From: an uncultured Alphaproteobacteria bacterium
Lineage (GTDB): Bacteria; Pseudomonadota; Alphaproteobacteria; RF32; CAG-239
Reading direction: 5' to 3'
NCBI GenBank assembly: GCA_900551585.1
Contig: URWU01000038.1
Location: 1-9,781 of the forward strand
DNA: 9,781 bases
This document shows, piece by piece, positions 1-6,211 of the stretch. The stretch's first letter is position 1. Each line of letters begins with the position of its first letter. The notes beneath the pieces were generated by a model, which worked only from the letters and a program-made list of their open reading frames with translations, made no database searches and was not told the origin of the DNA. Both the position numbers and the translations under genes were made by a program.

Positions 1-1
1 T

Positions 2-133
2 ATCAGCCCTTATACTGATTTATTAACATTAATTGCTTTATCACTTTTGTTAGTTTTAGTTATTGCTCTTTTATGGGCGACTTATGTAAATTTTATTAAA
101 CCTATAATCAAGAGAAAACAGAATGAAAAATAA
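2..133 (+). CDS. C-terminal fragment of a membrane protein (partial, runs off window start)
   Basis: An open frame enters from the left edge and ends at TAA 131-133, giving the last 43 residues of a protein. The visible part is one long hydrophobic stretch of about 25 residues, rich in Leu, Ile and Val, with a Trp-Ala-Thr-Tyr at its end. It is followed by a basic tail (KPIIKRKQNEK). This is the pattern of a final transmembrane helix with a positively charged cytoplasmic C-terminus (positive-inside rule). No family can be named from so short a piece. The codons are AT-rich compared with genes further right. The terminator at 277-303 is the first one downstream and probably ends its transcript. 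Confidence 0.6.
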   Translation: MSPYTDLLTLIALSLLLVLVIALLWATYVNFIKPIIKRKQNEK

Positions 134-276
134 ACCAAGCCAAATATTGCTATTGAGCGGAATATATTTTTGATTCATTGAGGCGTTTGTATAACTTATT
201 GATTCGGTTTGATAAAACGATAACAGCCTTAGTGTCTAAAGTTTGAAAGTCACAACATATGCGAGCCAATAAAAGA

Positions 277-303
277 AGTCCCTCCTCGTGAGGGGCTTTT
301 TTT
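277..303 (+). terminator. Intrinsic terminator after the membrane-protein gene
   Basis: AGTCCCTC (277-284) pairs with GAGGGGCT (290-297) as an 8-bp stem with one G-U pair and the loop CTCGT. A run of seven T follows (297-303). It would end transcription from the gene whose 3' end is at 133, about 145 bases upstream. Confidence 0.8.
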
Positions 304-305
304 AT

Positions 306-383
306 ATGATGACAGTGGAGTTGAACTCGCAGGGAAACTGGTTTGGCAAGGAGGAGCAGGTGCCGTTGCGGATTGATTATTGA
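306..383 (+). CDS. Possible 25-residue small ORF (doubtful)
   Basis: ATG at 306 opens a 25-codon frame ending at TGA 381-383. The peptide ends GNWFGKEEQVPLRIDY, which has a protein-like composition. The only ribosome-site-like bases (GAGGGG, 290-295) are part of the terminator stem just upstream, and no promoter is evident. It could be a real small protein, the remnant of a longer gene, or chance. I do not recognise it. Confidence 0.12.
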   Translation: MMTVELNSQGNWFGKEEQVPLRIDY

Positions 384-440
384 CAAAATTGCAAAAAAGT
401 GGAATGTATCTATTCAGAGATTGCTATTTTAGTCTATAAT
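380..440 (+). promoter_or_regulatory. Promoter-like hexamers upstream of the helical-repeat gene
   Basis: A perfect -35 hexamer TTGACA lies at 380-385 and a perfect -10 hexamer TATAAT at 435-440. They are too far apart to work together. TATAAT lacks a good -35 at 16-18 bases, and TTGACA has only a poor -10 (TGTATC, 405-410). Use of TATAAT would place the start of transcription near 447, about nine bases before ATG 456, giving a nearly leaderless mRNA. Either element supports a start codon at 456 rather than further upstream. Confidence 0.35.
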
Positions 441-455
441 TTAATCCTAGTTATT

Positions 456-2057
456 ATGAAACGAAAACTTAATGAAGATCAAATTAATAATTTGATTTCG
501 ACAACGGGAAAAGCCCGTGAAAATCATGAAGCATTTGTGAAAAAAGTTGAGGAAATGGAAGCAGCCTATACGCCCGGAGGCGTGTATGGTCCTGAAATGG
601 GGATTGAAAATGAAGGTTTGTCTTATTCCGGTTATTATTCATTCAATCTGTTTAATTTTTTCACTCAACAGGAAATCGACGATTTATTGTCGCAGGGCTC
701 ACTTGAAGATGTCAATTTGTTGTTTGCAAAGACCGAGCGTCTTTATGATAAAACAGACCGGCATTTTATTGACGGGGCATTTGATTCAATCTTTGGGGCG
801 AAAATCGTTGAAATCTGGCCGGAAGAAACTTTGAAGAAGTTTATCTGTGACAAGATTCCGACCCGCCGTGATCGATACAGTCTGCCGCGTCATTTTGAAC
901 AGGCGGTTGTGGCAACGGGTAAGCACGATTTGATTATGCTGCTGCTTGACAAGTCTTTTACTCTGGGAATGAGCGAACCGGGACAGCAGGCTGTTTTTAA
1001 GCGTGATAATGAGGCAGAGATTTTTTATCTGTTGTCTCAGGCTCATCTGGCTAAAACGGCGATTTATGATTGTCCGGAATTAACGCTTTTCCAGTATAAA
1101 ATCGTCAACAGCGGCGATAAGGCGAAAATCCGCCGGTTAATCGAATGTTGTAAGCCGGCCAATGAGGTTCAGGTCTGGCTCTATAATTGCGGTCTGACGG
1201 ATATGTATCAACTGCTGCTTGAAACCTGGGGCGTTTGTCAGGAACTGCAAATGATTGCCATGCAGAAAGAAGACAAAACCATGCTGAAGGGTATTTTGGA
1301 CAAGCATGCTTTGGCTCCTTATGGTGCGACGGAATATTTTATTCAAAACCTTTCTGACGAGTGGTTTGATTATTATATTCTGACGAAGCGTTACCGCTTT
1401 GATGATGATGCGGAAATTATTTTGCTTAAGCAGAATAATGAAGCGCGGATTTTCCGCTATATTGACTGCGGTAAAGGCGGTTTGTCGTATCGGGCAAAGG
1501 ATTATGTCCTGCAAGAAAAGCAACGGCAATATTGCCGTCGGCTTTTAGATAAGGGGACTTATTTTACCGGCAGTGATTTCAAAGATTTTCTGACCTTTGC
1601 CGAAGAGGAAGATATTTTAGTAAACCTGAAAAATATCGGACGTTTTGGCCGAGACGAAGAGAAAAAGCTCAGTATTGTGCGTTTGGAAAACTCTGATTTG
1701 CTGGTGCAGGCCGTTGAATTTTGCGGTGATCATCCCGATTATGTCAAAAAGATTATCGAAAGAAATAATTTTGACGAAGTGAAGTCGGCGGTTTGTCATT
1801 GTTATCATTGCGATTATGACCGGTTGATTTTCAGTTATTCCGATATCGATATGTTCAAGGCTTGGCTTAATCGGCAATATGACCCCAAGGAAGTTCCTGC
1901 GTTTGTTGACTTTACAAGACTCAACAAAGAAGCGGTGCGGTTTTTGATTGATTATTGTCATTTCCCTGCGGAAGTGGAGACTCGATTTTACGAAGAATGC
2001 TTCCAACCGGAGGTAGAGTATTATTTGCAAAAGCATTATCCGGGAGTGAAAATATAA
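456..2057 (+). CDS. Helical-repeat (alpha-solenoid) protein of unknown function
   Basis: A 533-residue protein of no family I can name, with no signal peptide or membrane segment. After an N-terminal part of about 145 residues, the rest reads as roughly 14 tandem units of 25-31 residues. Each unit has a helix containing Glu/Ala and hydrophobics, then a charged or Asn-rich turn, then a hydrophobic helix. Clear copies (residues from ATG 456) are EQAVVATGKHDLIMLLLDK (148-166), QQAVFKRDNEAEIFYLLS (177-194), AEIILLKQNNEARIFRYID (319-337) and VPAFVDFTRLNKEAVRFLID (480-499). This suggests a solenoid scaffold for protein-protein contacts. It faintly resembles the degenerate ankyrin-like repeat proteins I recall from gut Bacteroidota. 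The frame stays open upstream to a GTG at 399, but that start gives an odd hydrophobic extension that overlaps the TATAAT element. Neither start has a good ribosome site. It is transcribed alone and converges on rbsK. Confidence 0.75.
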   Translation: MKRKLNEDQINNLISTTGKARENHEAFVKKVEEMEAAYTPGGVYGPEMGIENEGLSYSGYYSFNLFNFFTQQEIDDLLSQGSLEDVNLLFAKTERLYDKTDRHFIDGAFDSIFGAKIVEIWPEETLKKFICDKIPTRRDRYSLPRHFEQAVVATGKHDLIMLLLDKSFTLGMSEPGQQAVFKRDNEAEIFYLLSQAHLAKTAIYDCPELTLFQYKIVNSGDKAKIRRLIECCKPANEVQVWLYNCGLTDMYQLLLETWGVCQELQMIAMQKEDKTMLKGILDKHALAPYGATEYFIQNLSDEWFDYYILTKRYRFDDDAEIILLKQNNEARIFRYIDCGKGGLSYRAKDYVLQEKQRQYCRRLLDKGTYFTGSDFKDFLTFAEEEDILVNLKNIGRFGRDEEKKLSIVRLENSDLLVQAVEFCGDHPDYVKKIIERNNFDEVKSAVCHCYHCDYDRLIFSYSDIDMFKAWLNRQYDPKEVPAFVDFTRLNKEAVRFLIDYCHFPAEVETRFYEECFQPEVEYYLQKHYPGVKI

Positions 2058-2077
2058 TTCTCTCTCTGCGGATTAAC

Positions 2078-2111
2078 AAAAAGCCACGGGATCAATCCTG
2101 TGGCTTTTTTT
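2078..2111. terminator. Bidirectional terminator between convergent genes
   Basis: AGCCACGGGA (2082-2091) pairs with TCCTGTGGCT (2096-2105), 10 bp with one G-U pair around the loop TCAA. It is flanked by five A on the left (2078-2082) and seven T on the right (2105-2111). It can therefore end both the rightward helical-repeat gene (stop at 2057) and the leftward rbsK transcript (stop at 2123). Confidence 0.9.
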
Positions 2112-2122
2112 GATCTCTGCTT

Positions 2123-3019
2123 TTAGAAAATCTCGTGAGCCATGGGCATTGACGGGGCGGCGCCTTTGCGGGTGACGCAGACGGAAGCGGCTTTGTTGGC
2201 TGTTGTCACGCAGTCTCTCAGGCGTTTGTTGTTGAGCAGCTGCGAGGCGATGACACCGGCAAAACAGTCGCCGGCGCCGACGGTATCAATGGCCTGGACG
2301 GGATGGCCGTGAATTTGATAGGCGGTGTCTTCGACAACCAGAGCGCCGTGGCGCCCTAAGGTTACAATAACAATTTGTTCCGGCCTGCTTTTTGTTTTAT
2401 CGGCGACTCTGGCAATGGTTTCAACGGTTGTGTCATCATCAAGATTTTCACCTTTGATGAAGCCGAGTTCGGTTTCATTGACAATCAGAACATCGGTCAG
2501 CGTAAGCAGTTCTTCAGGAATAGCCTGAATCGGCGACGGATTTAAAATCGTGCGGGCGCCGGCCTGTTTGGCACGACGGAACAGGGTCGTGATTGTCGGC
2601 AGCGGAATTTCAAACTGGCAGATAATAATGTCGCCTTTGCTTATCGGAATTTCGCTGATGTCTTCTATGCCGACATCAGCATTGCTGCCGGGAACCACGA
2701 CAATAGTATTTTGCCCTTCATCATCAACCGTGATAAAAGCTGTGCCGGATTCTTTGGCGCTGGGTTTGAGATAAGTTGTGTCGATGTGGTGCTGTTTGAT
2801 AAAATCTGCCAGAGCGGTTGCAAAAACATCGTTGCCGAGGCGGCTGATAAGGGTTGTTTCGGCGCCCATTTTGGCACAGGCAACGGCCTGATTTAAGCCT
2901 TTGCCGCCGGGCAGATATTCAACCGATTTTCCGGTAATGCTTTCACCTGTCTGCGGCAGAGCAGCGACACGGGTGATGATATCCATGTTGATACTGCCGG
3001 CAACAATGATTTTGTTCAT
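2123..3019 (-). CDS. rbsK: Ribokinase (PfkB family)
   Basis: A cytoplasmic kinase that phosphorylates D-ribose at O5 with ATP to give ribose-5-phosphate for the pentose phosphate and nucleotide pathways. At 298 residues it is a normal length. Visible PfkB landmarks are the N-terminal GSINMD (8-13), the sugar-binding GGKGLNQAVA (38-47), NPSP (160-163), NETE (181-184) and the anion-hole/catalytic signature DTVGAGDCF (245-253), with Asp251 as the likely base. The C-terminal TRKGAAPSMP (283-292) matches the monovalent-cation loop typical of ribokinase rather than other PfkB sugar kinases. The start at 3019 has a GGAG site six bases upstream. No ribose transporter or rbsD is nearby. It follows the phosphatase gene in the same direction after 59 bases with no terminator between, so the two are probably co-transcribed. 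Another pentose or nucleoside substrate is possible. Confidence 0.93.
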   Translation of the reverse strand: MNKIIVAGSINMDIITRVAALPQTGESITGKSVEYLPGGKGLNQAVACAKMGAETTLISRLGNDVFATALADFIKQHHIDTTYLKPSAKESGTAFITVDDEGQNTIVVVPGSNADVGIEDISEIPISKGDIIICQFEIPLPTITTLFRRAKQAGARTILNPSPIQAIPEELLTLTDVLIVNETELGFIKGENLDDDTTVETIARVADKTKSRPEQIVIVTLGRHGALVVEDTAYQIHGHPVQAIDTVGAGDCFAGVIASQLLNNKRLRDCVTTANKAASVCVTRKGAAPSMPMAHEIF

Positions 3020-3061
3020 GGGTTTTCTCCGTTGAATCGTTTCTTTTTATATAAGTCCGTT

Positions 3062-3083
3062 TTTAGATTTTATAATCTCTAAA
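3062..3083. repeat. Imperfect palindrome between the phosphatase and ribokinase genes
   Basis: A 22-base AT-rich imperfect inverted repeat: left half TTTAGATTTTA, right half TAATCTCTAAA, nine of eleven positions symmetrical. It covers the phosphatase stop codon (3079-3081) and lies about 40 bases before the rbsK start. It could be an operator, a weak RNA hairpin or chance. It has no T-run and is not a terminator. Confidence 0.25.
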
Positions 3084-3822
3084 CCGAAAAAATCGGAATG
3101 TTACGGTGGCTTAGGGCAAAAATGCTTTGCTGTGCAAAATAATCGCTGACATCATCGCCGTTTTCATTTTTGATTTGACCGCCGGCTTCGGTGACGATTA
3201 AGGCTCCGGCGGCAAAATCCCAAGGCTGGAGTTTTAATTCCCAGAAAATTCCGGTGCGTCCGGCTGCCACATTGCACAAATCCAAAGCGCCGGAACCGCT
3301 TCTTCTGATGTCCAGAGAAGCATCATAATATTTGGCTGCCAGTTTCCAGGTCTTGGCAATGTCATAACTGCCGGTGCCAAAAGCAACCAAAACATTTTCT
3401 ATCGGGTCGGAGCCGGTGTGAATCGGCTTGTTGTTGCAAAAAGCGCCTTTGTTTTTTTCGGCATGGTAAAGCTCATCCAGAAACGGGTTATAAATAATGC
3501 CGAGAAAAGGCTGCCCGTCTTTCATCAAAGCGATGGAAACACAACTCCATTGATAATTTTTGACAAAGTTGGTGGTGCCGTCAATCGGGTCACAGATGAA
3601 ACAATAGCCGTCTTTGGAATAGGCTGATTGTCCTTCTTCGCCGAGGAAAGATGCTTCAGGCAGCAGAGCCGTCAGCTTTTTTTTGAGAATTTCCTGAATT
3701 TTGACATCATAGTCGGTGACGAGATTTTTAAAATCGTTGTTTTTGGTTTTGACATTTTTATCAGAAGCGTTTTTGATAATTTTACCGCAGTTACGGGCAA
3801 TTTTGATAATCTCTTGCAGCAT
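3079..3822 (-). CDS. Inositol monophosphatase family phosphatase
   Basis: A Mg2+-dependent, Li+-sensitive-type sugar phosphatase of 247 residues, cytoplasmic. The metal and catalytic motifs are complete: GEEG (61-64, Glu62), DPIDGTTNF (78-86, Asp78 and Asp81), and the C-terminal WD (201-202, Asp202) that corresponds to Asp220 of human IMPA1. The RRSGSGALDLCNVAAGR region (173-189) is also typical. Bacterial relatives include SuhB, HisN and CysQ-type enzymes. The motifs do not decide between myo-inositol-1-phosphate, histidinol phosphate, PAP or another sugar phosphate. The start at 3822 has an AAAGGAG site with six bases to ATG. It is the first gene of a leftward pair with rbsK and is divergent from the acetyltransferase gene at 3957. 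Pairing with a sugar kinase suggests sugar-phosphate metabolism, which is inference only. Confidence 0.9.
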   Translation of the reverse strand: MLQEIIKIARNCGKIIKNASDKNVKTKNNDFKNLVTDYDVKIQEILKKKLTALLPEASFLGEEGQSAYSKDGYCFICDPIDGTTNFVKNYQWSCVSIALMKDGQPFLGIIYNPFLDELYHAEKNKGAFCNNKPIHTGSDPIENVLVAFGTGSYDIAKTWKLAAKYYDASLDIRRSGSGALDLCNVAAGRTGIFWELKLQPWDFAAGALIVTEAGGQIKNENGDDVSDYFAQQSIFALSHRNIPIFSV

Positions 3823-3842
3823 AAACTTCTCCTTTGGGTTTT

Positions 3843-3865
3843 TTCCGAGTTTAGTTCCGAAGTTT
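3843..3865. repeat. Short direct repeat upstream of the phosphatase gene
   Basis: TTCCGAGTTT (3843-3852) is followed at a 12-base offset by TTCCGAAGTTT (3855-3865). The pair lies just upstream of the phosphatase ribosome site (about 3829-3834), inside the divergent intergenic region. The spacing is close to one helical turn, as expected for two sites of one regulator, but copies this short can arise by chance. Confidence 0.22.
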
Positions 3866-3898
3866 TAACTTTTGGTGTAAATGGCGGCTGATTTTTAG

Positions 3899-3928
3899 CT
3901 GGCATATCAATTTAATTTTATTTATAAT
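3899..3928 (+). promoter_or_regulatory. Probable promoter of the acetyltransferase gene
   Basis: A perfect -10 TATAAT (3923-3928) is preceded at 18 bases by CTGGCA (3899-3904), which matches four of six -35 positions. Transcription would begin near 3935, leaving a leader of about 22 bases that contains AAGGAG (3945-3950) six bases before ATG 3957. The leader is just long enough for the ribosome site. Confidence 0.55.
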
Positions 3929-3956
3929 CCGACTATAACCAGAAAAGGAGAAAGCC

Positions 3957-4586
3957 ATGGCTGATGAGTTGCAGGCCGAACTGAGAAAGAAGCTGGAGGC
4001 GGCCGGTGTCAAGTTTATTGATGCCGAGACGGTTTATCTGCGTGAAGATACCGAGATTGCTGCCGGAGTTGTCATTGAGCCGTTTGTTATTATCGGCGAA
4101 AAGGTCAAAATCGGTGCCGGCAGCGTGATTAAAGGTTTTTCGCATATTGAGGAAACAATCATCGGCGAGAACAGCATTATCGGCCCGTTTGCAAGGCTGC
4201 GCGGCGGTTCGGTCATCGGCGACAGTGCCGGGGTCGGAAATTTTGTGGAAATTGCGCGTTCGACAATCGGCAGCAAAACGGCGGCCTGGCATCTGACTTA
4301 TATTGCCGATGCTGAATTCGGCAAGAATGTGGAAATCGGCGGCGGTTTGGTTACTTGCAATTTTGACGGTTATCATAAGCATAAAACCAAGGTTGAAGAT
4401 GACAGTTTTGTCGGTTCAAATGTGACGTTGATTGCTCCGGTTTCGGTCGGCAAAGGTGCGATGGTTGCGGCGGGAACTGTCGCCGGCGGTGATATTGCCG
4501 CAGATGAACTGGCGGTCAGCCGCGCCGATTTGGTTCACAAGGCCGGAGGGGCTGAAAGGTACCGCCGCAGGAAGACCGGACAATGA
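3957..4586 (+). CDS. Free-standing GlmU-type left-handed beta-helix acetyltransferase
   Basis: At 209 residues it corresponds to the C-terminal half of GlmU only: the helical arm (about 1-18), then hexapeptide repeats such as VIIGEKVKIGAGSVI (44-58), then a basic tail. The N-terminal uridylyltransferase domain is absent. It is not a truncation, because the gene has its own promoter and AAGGAG site. Aligned by eye to E. coli GlmU, it keeps Arg82 (R333), catalytic His112 (H363), Tyr115 (Y366), Asn135 (N386), Lys141 (K392), Ser154 (S405) and Arg189 (R440). The position of Lys351 is Ala100 and that of Asn377 is Glu126, both substrate contacts in GlmU. It is therefore probably an acetyl-CoA-dependent N-acetyltransferase for an amino-sugar phosphate or nucleotide sugar. 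It could be half of a split GlmU or a paralogue with another substrate. The lipoprotein gene follows in the same direction after 82 bases. Confidence 0.8.
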   Translation: MADELQAELRKKLEAAGVKFIDAETVYLREDTEIAAGVVIEPFVIIGEKVKIGAGSVIKGFSHIEETIIGENSIIGPFARLRGGSVIGDSAGVGNFVEIARSTIGSKTAAWHLTYIADAEFGKNVEIGGGLVTCNFDGYHKHKTKVEDDSFVGSNVTLIAPVSVGKGAMVAAGTVAGGDIAADELAVSRADLVHKAGGAERYRRRKTGQ

Positions 4587-4590
4587 CAAA

Positions 4591-4619
4591 TTGTTATGGA
4601 CTTACCGGACAAATATCGT
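4591..4619 (+). promoter_or_regulatory. Possible promoter of the lipoprotein gene
   Basis: TTGTTA (4591-4596) and TATCGT (4614-4619) are 17 bases apart, each matching four of six consensus positions. This would give the lipoprotein gene its own start about 45 bases before its ATG. Co-transcription from the upstream acetyltransferase promoter is equally possible. Confidence 0.25.
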
Positions 4620-4668
4620 CACGGTATGGTTAAATCAGGCCACTGAAAAGTAGCAAAGAGAGGGAAAT

Positions 4669-5010
4669 ATGAAAAAAATAAATTTATTGGCTGTGGCACT
4701 TTTACTGTTGGTTTCCTGCGGAGAGCCGTCTGTTGTAGGCAGCTGGATTCAGCCCATCCAGGGGATGGAAAATCAAATTCAGGGGATTAAACTGGAAAAC
4801 GGCGGCAAAGCTTCGTCAATCAATATGCATACTTTGGTTTATCAGAGCTGGAAGCAGGCGGGCAACAAGCTTATTTTGACCGGTGAGAGTATCGGCAACG
4901 GTCAGACGATTCAGTTCAGCGAAGATTTTGAAATCGTGCAATTGAGTGCCGAAAAACTGGTTTTGAAAAGCGGTGATTTTGAACTGGTTTATACCCGGCA
5001 AAAAGAATAA
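4669..5010 (+). CDS. Small lipocalin-like lipoprotein
   Basis: A 113-residue secreted lipoprotein. It starts MKKINLLAVA with a hydrophobic signal peptide and a lipobox LVSC (14-17), so Cys17 would be acylated and the protein anchored in a membrane, probably the outer membrane. The mature part is about 96 residues: VVGSW (22-26), IQGIKL (37-42), GGKASSINM (45-53), a LILTGESIGNGQTIQF stretch (68-83) and a final LVLKSGDFELVYTR. This alternating pattern suggests an all-beta, lipocalin-like barrel. From memory it closely resembles the lipocalin-like family (Pfam Lipocalin_3) common in gut Bacteroidota, whose ligand I do not know. A GAGAGG ribosome site lies just before ATG 4669. No clear terminator follows. 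A weak TTGCT/AGCAA hairpin (5050-5064) lies before the esterase gene. Confidence 0.75.
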   Translation: MKKINLLAVALLLLVSCGEPSVVGSWIQPIQGMENQIQGIKLENGGKASSINMHTLVYQSWKQAGNKLILTGESIGNGQTIQFSEDFEIVQLSAEKLVLKSGDFELVYTRQKE

Positions 5011-5099
5011 TAGGCAGGCAATTATTATAACTTTCGGTCAGGGTGAAGGTTGCTGCTGAAGCAATATATCTTTCTTAGTGCAAAATAAGGAGAAAGATA

Positions 5100-6062
5100 A
5101 TGGCAAAAGCGCAACTTATGAAGAAAGTGCAAAGTTTTACAGATAAATTAGCAGAAGCAGATGCGGCGCCTTTATATGAGCTGACACCCGAAGAGGCGAG
5201 AAAGGTTTTACTCTCGGTTCAGAATATTGATATTGAGGTTCCTGATGTTCGCAAGCAAAAAATCAACGTTAAACTCAGGAACGGCCGGGAAATGCCGGTG
5301 ATTATCATGAAGCCGGCCGATATAGATGCGGAATTGCCGGTGATTTTTTATATTCACGGCGGCGGCTGGGTAATGGGCGATGATGTGACGCATGACAGGT
5401 TAATCCGAGAGTTGGCTGACAGCGTCCCCGCAGCGGTCGTTTTTCCGGTTTATCAGCCGTCACCTGAAGCGCAGTTTCCGCAAACCACTAATGATTTGTT
5501 TGCCGTTTTGGAATATATTGTTAAAAATGCCGGAGAATATAAACTCGATATTTCTAATCTGGTTGTTGCAGGAGACAGCGTTGGCGGAAATATGGCGACT
5601 GTTATGGCAATGATGGCTAAAGTACAGGGGAATAATCCGAAAATAGATTTTCAACTGTTGTTTTATCCGGTAACAGATTCTGACTTTGAAACGGAGTCTT
5701 ATCATAAATTTGCGGAAGGTCCGTGGCTGACTAAAAAAGCTATGCAATGGTTTTGGAACCAATATGCCCCTGATGAAAATGACCGTAAAAACATTTATGC
5801 ATCACCTTTGAAAGCCAGTTTGGAACAATTAAAAGGGCTGCCTCCGGCTTTGGTGATTACTGATGAAAATGATGTTTTGCGCGATGAGGGGGAAACTTAT
5901 GCCCGTAAATTGGATGAAGCCGGCGTTGAGGTTGCTTCTGTCAGAATGAATGGCACAATACATGATTTTGTTATGCTGAACAGTCTGGCTGAATCTGCAC
6001 CGACGAGAGCGGCTTTAGCTTTGGCTGTTTTCATGTTGCAAGAAGTTTTCTTTGATAAATAG
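5100..6062 (+). CDS. Alpha/beta-hydrolase esterase, hormone-sensitive-lipase (family IV) type
   Basis: A 320-residue cytoplasmic esterase likely to hydrolyse short-chain acyl or acetyl esters. No signal peptide is visible. The hallmarks of the family are complete and in order: the oxyanion-hole HGGGW (86-90), YQPSPEAQFP (118-127), the nucleophile elbow GDSVGGN (158-164) with Ser160, DVLRDEG (258-264) with Asp258, and TIHDF (286-290) with His288. Length and motif spacing fit Aes/HSL-type acetyl esterases, with an N-terminal cap of about 50 residues. The start at 5100 has AAGGAG seven bases upstream. It follows the lipoprotein gene by 89 bases and ends at a strong terminator (6079-6108), so it is last in the rightward set of three genes. 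The physiological substrate cannot be told from context. Deacetylation of sugars or xenobiotics is possible. Confidence 0.9.
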   Translation: MAKAQLMKKVQSFTDKLAEADAAPLYELTPEEARKVLLSVQNIDIEVPDVRKQKINVKLRNGREMPVIIMKPADIDAELPVIFYIHGGGWVMGDDVTHDRLIRELADSVPAAVVFPVYQPSPEAQFPQTTNDLFAVLEYIVKNAGEYKLDISNLVVAGDSVGGNMATVMAMMAKVQGNNPKIDFQLLFYPVTDSDFETESYHKFAEGPWLTKKAMQWFWNQYAPDENDRKNIYASPLKASLEQLKGLPPALVITDENDVLRDEGETYARKLDEAGVEVASVRMNGTIHDFVMLNSLAESAPTRAALALAVFMLQEVFFDK

Positions 6063-6078
6063 GGAAAAGATATTTAAT

Positions 6079-6108
6079 AATCCCCGGATTTGTTTCGGGG
6101 ATTTTTTT
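6079..6108 (+). terminator. Intrinsic terminator after the esterase gene
   Basis: AATCCCCGGA (6079-6088) pairs with TTCGGGGATT (6094-6103) around the loop TTTGT, followed by a T-run to 6108. It lies 17 bases after the esterase stop codon and ends the rightward transcript. Confidence 0.9.
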
Positions 6109-6157
6109 ATCTTTAACGATGAACGGCAATGACTGCGTGAAGCAAGACGCAGGCAGA

Positions 6158-6187
6158 ATAAAAAGCCCCGGGGAGCGGGGCTTTTTT
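6158..6187. terminator. Bidirectional terminator between esterase and dps
   Basis: AAAAGCCCCG (6161-6170) and CGGGGCTTTT (6176-6185) form a perfect 10-bp stem with loop GGGAG. T-runs lie on both strands (6182-6187 on plus; the complement of the A-run 6160-6164 on minus). It is 25 bases beyond the dps stop codon and is the natural end of the leftward arsR-rclA-dps transcript. It also backs up the terminator at 6079-6108. Confidence 0.88.
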
Positions 6188-6211
6188 GCGTTGTGTTCAG
6201 GGAGTATCAAT

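Larger units (their letters stand above)
134..455. other. AT-rich intergenic stretch without a convincing gene
   Basis: This 322-base gap separates the membrane-protein fragment from the helical-repeat gene. It holds an intrinsic terminator (277-303), a 25-codon reading frame of doubtful status (306-383) and promoter-like hexamers (380-440). An open frame on the minus strand covers most of it (150-386). It has no ribosome site that I can see and reads straight through the terminator hairpin, so I treat it as chance. I see no tRNA, known small RNA or repeat in 134-276. Confidence 0.5.

Noticed and set aside
170..195. TTGATT followed by TATAAC as a promoter in the first intergenic region
   Set aside because: The spacer is only 14 bases and no gene lies downstream before the terminator.
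309..345. tRNA T-arm-like GAGTTCAACTC on the minus strand
   Set aside because: The flanking bases do not pair as a T-stem or acceptor stem and no anticodon arm is found.
150..386. Minus-strand open frame of 78 codons
   Set aside because: It reads through the terminator hairpin at 277-303, lacks a ribosome site, and its composition (runs of Leu, His-Cys-His-His) does not look like a protein.
4583..4646. Two 16-codon frames after the acetyltransferase gene, one overlapping its stop as ATGA, the other from ATG 4596
   Set aside because: Both are very short and lack ribosome sites; the span also carries the possible lipoprotein promoter.
5050..5064. TTGCT/AGCAA hairpin before the esterase gene
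   Set aside because: The stem is only 5 bp with no GC-rich core or T-run, so I do not call it a terminator.
6133..6152. CTGCGT/ACGCAG inverted repeat between the two terminators
   Set aside because: A 6-bp stem with an 8-base loop, no T-run and no gene start nearby; probably chance.
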